From: Aurantibrevibacter litoralis
GTDB taxonomy: Bacteria > Bacteroidota > Bacteroidia > Flavobacteriales > Flavobacteriaceae
Assembly (NCBI RefSeq): GCF_034651555.1
Contig: NZ_JAYEEQ010000017.1
Coordinates: 15,719-79,718 of the forward strand
Direction: 5' to 3'
Length of the DNA stretch: 64,000 nucleotides
Positions 60,510-64,000 of this stretch are shown here, one piece after another. The notes under the pieces were generated by a model. That model was not told the DNA's origin and made no database searches. It worked only from the letters and a program-made list of their open reading frames with translations. The translations under genes and the position numbers were made by a program. Position 1 is the first letter of the stretch; every line of letters begins with the position of its first letter.

Positions 60510-62003
60510 ATGAAAAAAACACTTCTTTTCCTTGCTTTAATTTTCTCACTTACCTTGTGCTTTGCTCAGAACACTATGAAGAGAACGATTGTCACCACCG
60601 ATGGCGAGATCGATGACGTGGATACTTTTATCCGTTACTTGCTCTATACCAATGAATTTGAAACTCAAGGGCTAGTATATTCCAGTTCCATGTGGCACTG
60701 GAAGGGCGATGGTAAAGGCACTGCGTTTACTTCGGAAATGGAAATGACCAAACGGATCTATGGTGAAGATTTAACCGATTTAAGATGGCCCGGTACAAAT
60801 TGGATACAGGAGCTCCTAGTTGAATACAAAAAAGTGCATCCCAATTTACTTTTACATGACAAGAATTATCCCTCTGCGGAAGAATTATTAGCCTTGGTTA
60901 AGGTGGGGAATATTGATTTTGAAGGGGATATGGCAAAACCTACGGAAGGTTCTGAGCTTATTAAAGATAAATTATTAGATGACGATAATCGCGAAATATT
61001 CTTGCAAGCATGGGGTGGCACAAATACCATTGCACGTGCATTAAAATCCATAGAAGAGGCATATTCAAAAACGAAAAATTGGAAAGCTGTAAAAGAAAAG
61101 GTTTCTAAAAAGGCCGTTATCTATACCATTATGAACCAAGATGCAACGTATAAAAACTATATTGGAACCAACTGGCCAAACATTCGGGTCTTTTATAATG
61201 CCAATCAATTCTGGTGTTTTGCGTATCCATGGAAGCGTGTAGTGCCCAAAAGTCAGCAACCGTATTTAGAGGGAAGTTTTATGGGACCTAATATCATAAA
61301 TAATCATGGTCCGTTGTTACAGAAATATTATTCATACGGTGATGGGCAGAAACAGGAAGGAGATCCCAATCATTTTGAGGGCGACATTTCAAAAATAATT
61401 AATACTGAAAGGGGTAGTTTTTCTAAATACGATTTTATTTCCGAGGGTGATACTCCGGCATTTCTGCACTTGGTAGATGTAGGATTGGATAACTACCAAG
61501 ATCCCTCAAGAGGCGGTTGGAGTGGGCGCTTTGTTCCGAATAAAGATAATCCATATCGATACGAAGATGGAGAGGCTGCTTCCGATAGGAATCCGGAAAC
61601 CGGAAAATGGGATACGAGTTATCCGCAAACACGATGGATTAAAGCCATGCAACTCGATTTTGCTGCACGTGCAGATTGGTGCGTGCAACCTTATGAAAAA
61701 GCGAATCACCCACCAAAAATTATGGTAGCTGAAGGCCTTTCGTTAACGGCCACCGCAGGTCAAACCCTTACCCTAAACCTTTCCGGATGGGATCCGGATG
61801 GCCATCCGATAAGCTTAAATGCATGGTGCTATGCAGAAGCAGGAACTGGCAGTGCCGAAACAATGACAGAAAACAATATCACTAAAGTGACCATTCCCTC
61901 AACCGCATTGGAAGGGGAACAATACCATATTATAGTAGAGGGCACAGATACAGGTTTTCCTGCATTGACAAGATATCAGCGTGTTATTATAACAATAGTA
62001 TAA
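60510..62003 (+). CDS. DUF1593 secreted nucleoside-hydrolase-like protein, divergent paralogue 3
   Basis: A 497-residue protein with signal peptide (KKTLLFLALIFSLTLCFAQ). It has the same layout as the two DUF1593 proteins upstream but is more diverged. The Asp-rich motif is shortened (IVTTDGEIDDVDTFIRYLLY, about two residues fewer). Other counterparts are LQAWGGTNTIARALKSI, ISEGDTPAFLHLV, QLDFAARADWCVQPYEKANH and C-terminal SGWDPDGHPISLNAWCYAEA. The SDQDD segment of the others reads MNQDATYKNYIG. Different substrate specificity is likely. Last gene of the operon; ATG at 60510 is preferred over 60447, which lies in the kinase gene. Confidence 0.83.
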   Translation: MKKTLLFLALIFSLTLCFAQNTMKRTIVTTDGEIDDVDTFIRYLLYTNEFETQGLVYSSSMWHWKGDGKGTAFTSEMEMTKRIYGEDLTDLRWPGTNWIQELLVEYKKVHPNLLLHDKNYPSAEELLALVKVGNIDFEGDMAKPTEGSELIKDKLLDDDNREIFLQAWGGTNTIARALKSIEEAYSKTKNWKAVKEKVSKKAVIYTIMNQDATYKNYIGTNWPNIRVFYNANQFWCFAYPWKRVVPKSQQPYLEGSFMGPNIINNHGPLLQKYYSYGDGQKQEGDPNHFEGDISKIINTERGSFSKYDFISEGDTPAFLHLVDVGLDNYQDPSRGGWSGRFVPNKDNPYRYEDGEAASDRNPETGKWDTSYPQTRWIKAMQLDFAARADWCVQPYEKANHPPKIMVAEGLSLTATAGQTLTLNLSGWDPDGHPISLNAWCYAEAGTGSAETMTENNITKVTIPSTALEGEQYHIIVEGTDTGFPALTRYQRVIITIV

Positions 62004-62451
62004 GTTGAATAAGTTACCAAAAAGCAAGAATCCCATAGGTGTATTTTTGGAATCTTAAATACTCTGTATAAGTGTCTTAATGTGTGGTTAGCATGAGAAA
62101 CCATCTCCTGCAAGGGATGATTTTAATTTAAAAGTGATTCTAAAAATTTGGAAAGACCCTGCATAAAATCTGTGAATCATAGCACCGTGAGATCTTTTCG
62201 AAGGTAATATATTGCCTTTCCAAAAGAAAGGTTAGGTTTTATGTGATACCTAAGGAAACTGCATTTCTTTATGGTACAGATTTAGTTTTTGATGCGTAAT
62301 GGAAGAAAAAAAGTGTACAAGTAAAAAAAAGACATAGGATGTATCCAAAATAAGATTGAAAAAGTGTTCTTTGCACGCATAGTTGATTTTTTGAAGTTAC
62401 CATTCAGTAAGACGAAAGTCAAATCAACTATACTTTATGTTCAAATCAACT

Positions 62452-62488
62452 ATTTTCTAATCGACAACAATGTTGTCGATTAGAAAAT
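62452..62488. repeat. Perfect 37-bp palindrome
   Basis: Arms of 18 bases (ATTTTCTAATCGACAACA and its complement) around a single central A. A third TGTTGTCGATT half-site follows at about 62490-62502. No T-tract follows, so it is not an obvious terminator; a protein-binding dyad or a transposon-related site is possible. Confidence 0.9.
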
Positions 62489-62552
62489 TCTGTTGTCGAT
62501 TTGTAACCATTTAATCCGATATCAAACGATATTATTTGCTATCAAAAAAAAT

Positions 62553-62588
62553 GTAAAATCCTGAAAATCATTAATTTTACAGGATTTT
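62553..62588 (+). terminator. Terminator-like competing hairpins
   Basis: Two mutually exclusive stems: GTAAAAT (62553-62559)/ATTTTAC (62574-62580) and AAAATCCTG (62555-62563)/CAGGATTTT (62580-62588), followed by AGGGTTTTTTATT. Could terminate the sugar operon far downstream. Confidence 0.5.
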
Positions 62589-62628
62589 AGGGTTTTTTAT
62601 TACCCCTTTAAAGTGACCTCTAAGGGAC
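62578..62628. repeat. Imperfect direct repeat, right copy, flanking the sugar operon
   Basis: Counterpart of 47222-47272: AGGATTTTAGGGTTTTTT, then CCCCTTTAAAGTGACC and CTAAGGGA. Similar order and spacing of blocks, with several mismatches. Confidence 0.4.
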
Positions 62629-62719
62629 AGAGTTCAAACTTTTTAAAAGAGGATATAGAGATTATTCTCAAAAAATCATCTCATATTAGAAGTGCTTGAT
62701 TTTAAGGTGTTGCTGAATT

Positions 62720-63341
62720 TCATTTTTCCATAATTAACTCCCAATACCCGGTACGCTGGCTGCCTTTACGCTCAACAAGGCCTTTCTCCTTTAAACATTT
62801 GATATTGTTGTTTATTGCCGTTGAACTGATTCCGATTAGTTCTGACATTTCCTGTTTGCTGATTTTTGTATTTTCGGCAATCAACCATACGATCTTCTGT
62901 TGGCTTTCTACCAACCCATCTACCAACACTACGCTGAAATCTTTTTACGCTTCTTTTATTTGAACCGGTTCGGAAGAAGGAAATACCATTCTGGTAAAAC
63001 TGTCCATAAACCTAAAGTATTATTTGCCATAACTCTGTAAAATTCTTGGAACCCCTGAATCTAATTGCTCTACCAGTTCCAAATCTTTATATACGCGCAT
63101 CAATTCCTTGTTTCTGGGAATGGACACCCCTTCGAAGAAATCTTCCTTGCTCAATCTCTCCGGTATGGATCCAGCAGATGTGATTTCGAGCCTATCGTTG
63201 AATATCTCAAACTTTGGAGGCACTTCCCGGGTATAATCGTTATGTACGAATGCATTAAGAATAGTTTCACGCAAGGCAACCGGGTTCCACAACCTTCGCT
63301 CAATTCGCTCTCTTGAAGTAATGGTCGCAAATGTTGTGTTC
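62720..63341 (-). pseudogene. Broken ATP-binding/winged-helix protein (AlbA_2/HATPase_c_4 type)
   Basis: One reading frame carries the C-terminal half of a RecG-like ATP-binding regulator interrupted by two TAA stops, at 63020-63022 and 62945-62947. The right part has SRERIERRLWNPVALRETIL, NAFVHNDYTREVPPKFEIFN, LEITSAGSIPERLSKEDFFE and SIPRNKELMRVYKDLELVEQ, the HATPase_c_4 signature. Between the stops lies YFRFMDSFTRMVFPSSEPVQ. The left part is a winged helix-turn-helix (ISKQEMSELIGISSTAINNN). The N-terminal half is missing: homology begins abruptly at the end of the amidase gene. The gene is dead by nonsense mutation and truncation. Confidence 0.8.
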
Positions 63342-63902
63342 TCAGTTTATATAATATCTTATGATTTTTTCTCTCCCTTCTTTAGTCATCAAGAGATTTC
63401 TACACTCTTCCTGGTTGTCCATAAAAAAATTCTCGGTTAAGATTGCGGGCATTTTCGTTTTAGTAAGGACATAGAAACGACGTTCTTTGTCCAAATCTCC
63501 ATCGGAAAAATCTGTCCTTAAGTATCTATTTGGGAAAACTCGTAGGTACTCTTCTCCAAAAATGGTCGCAATTTTATCACTTTTAGTATCTCCTGGGGAG
63601 GTAAAAATTTGAGAACCATGACCACCGCCAGCATTGGAATGAATACTTAGATAAAAACTGTTTGAAAAGTCATATTCATTTGCTCTTTTTATCCTAGTCT
63701 CCAACCTAACATCCCAATATTCAGGTGCAATGTTTACGTATTGTATTTTAAATCTTGTCAACTCCTCTATAACTCCATTGACAATTGCTCGATTAAACTC
63801 GCCCTCATAAAGCTGGGAACCATCCGACCACATAGGGCTTCTTTTGCCATTGGTCTGATAGATTCCATTTATTATTGCCCCATGGCCATTATCTGCAAAC
63901 AA
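63342..63902 (-). CDS. N-acetylmuramoyl-L-alanine amidase, probably cut at its 5' end
   Basis: An amidase_3-type domain of about 187 residues. All four zinc/catalytic positions are visible: DNGHG (His), YEGEFNRAIVNGV (Glu), YLSIHSNAGGGHGS (His) and PAILTENFFMDN (Glu). Homology begins at LFADNGHG with no ATG in frame; the only nearby in-frame start is a TTG at 63902. The frame stays open to the window end, but that upstream part is built from repeat units resembling an insertion-sequence end, so the natural start was probably displaced. It would cleave peptidoglycan stem peptides; here more likely part of a mobile or prophage-type remnant. Confidence 0.7.
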   Translation of the reverse strand: MFADNGHGAIINGIYQTNGKRSPMWSDGSQLYEGEFNRAIVNGVIEELTRFKIQYVNIAPEYWDVRLETRIKRANEYDFSNSFYLSIHSNAGGGHGSQIFTSPGDTKSDKIATIFGEEYLRVFPNRYLRTDFSDGDLDKERRFYVLTKTKMPAILTENFFMDNQEECRNLLMTKEGREKIIRYYIN

Positions 63903-63923
63903 CGGACATAGTATACCACATGT

Positions 63924-64000
63924 GCCGGGATAAAGTGAGCATAGCTCGCCGGATGAAAGTGAACCACCTAGGCCGGGCAAAAATGAGCCACCCTTAAAAC
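63924..64000. mobile_element. Three 24-bp-spaced repeats resembling an IS21-family terminus (runs off window)
   Basis: Units GCCGGGATAAAGTGAGCA (63924), GCCGGATGAAAGTGAACCAC (63948) and GCCGGGCAAAAATGAGCCAC (63972) repeat with an exact 24-base period; the family consensus CCGGnnnAAAGTGAGCCACC is what I recall from the transposase-binding ends of Bacteroidota IS21-like elements. The transposase genes would lie beyond the window. The repeats are certain; the family name is inference. Confidence 0.55.

Larger units (their letters stand above)
62004..62719. other. Intergenic region right of the sugar operon
   Basis: About 700 bp with no supported gene. It includes a 37-bp palindrome (62452-62488), competing hairpins at 62553-62588, and the right copy of the flanking direct repeat (62578-62628). 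The text after it (GTGACCTCTAAGGGACAGAG, then TTCAAACT) vaguely recalls an antisense tRNA 3' end, but no tRNA can be folded. Confidence 0.45.

Noticed and set aside
62600..62640. Possible antisense tRNA 3' end (GTGACCTC... GTTCAAACT-like)
   Set aside because: Only a T-arm-like fragment is visible; no cloverleaf or anticodon arm can be folded, so it is only noted as a possible remnant.

Overview
The window looks like chromosomal DNA from a marine-type member of the Flavobacteriaceae (phylum Bacteroidota). The evidence is an AT-rich sequence, TANNTTTG-type -7 promoter boxes, very few Shine-Dalgarno sites, and a set of genes typical of that group. These include a PII/ammonium transporter/beta-barrel operon, NusB-DUF1573-YajC, a PUR-alpha-like DUF3276 protein, a cyclophilin-FKBP fusion, MnmD, a two-motif DnaJ, M14 and M28 secreted peptidases, and an HTH-less NtrC-like regulator. 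No rRNA, convincing intact tRNA or CRISPR array was found.

Layout. 1-3.4 kb: a decayed isobutyryl-CoA mutase fusion gene (icmF), broken by a homopolymer frameshift and an in-frame TAG. 3.5-9.3 kb: a helical protein, an Lrp regulator, a degenerate alpha/beta-hydrolase-like secreted protein, a DJ-1/PfpI lipoprotein, an MFS transporter and a DUF1684 lipoprotein. 9.3-12.2 kb: ammonium uptake operon. 12.5-17.3 kb: fluoride channel, small membrane proteins, MazG-like protein, branched-chain aminotransferase, MnmD and a TIGR01777 epimerase. 17.4-24.6 kb: grpE-dnaJ, an ABC exporter pair, MscS, a DUF6268 barrel and a sigma-54-type regulator. 24.6-31.8 kb: a secreted protein, PPK2, an M28 peptidase, a Gfo/Idh/MocA oxidoreductase, and yajC, DUF1573 and nusB. 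31.9-44.5 kb: an ABC half-exporter, DUF3276, an M14 peptidase, redox proteins, a DinB/YfiT protein and an RND efflux operon. 44.6-48 kb: cspA and the dual immunophilin, followed by gene-poor, repeat-rich DNA.

48.0-62.0 kb is the most interesting part. It is a tightly packed, co-oriented 12-gene carbohydrate operon: DeoR-type regulator, L-fucose/arabinose-isomerase-like protein, split transketolase (A and B), two DUF1593 secreted nucleoside-hydrolase-like proteins, a lipoprotein ribose-type binding protein, DUF2291, ABC ATPase, ABC permease, an FGGY kinase and a third DUF1593 protein. Read as a pathway, secreted DUF1593 enzymes would release a sugar, the ABC importer would take it up, the isomerase would make a ketose, the kinase would phosphorylate it, and the two-subunit transketolase would feed it into central metabolism. 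This resembles the logic described for the transketolase route of D-apiose, but the substrate is not proven here. An ABC sugar importer is unusual for this phylum, and no SusC/SusD pair is present.

62-64 kb is decaying mobile-type DNA. It holds a 37-bp perfect palindrome, an ATP-binding/winged-helix pseudogene with two in-frame stops, an amidase gene apparently cut at its 5' end, and three 24-bp-spaced repeats like those at IS21-family ends. Several dispersed intergenic repeat families occur: a roughly 200-bp multi-hairpin element (three copies), a roughly 115-bp hairpin element (two copies), and a 57-bp leader that sits directly against the start codons of two unrelated genes.
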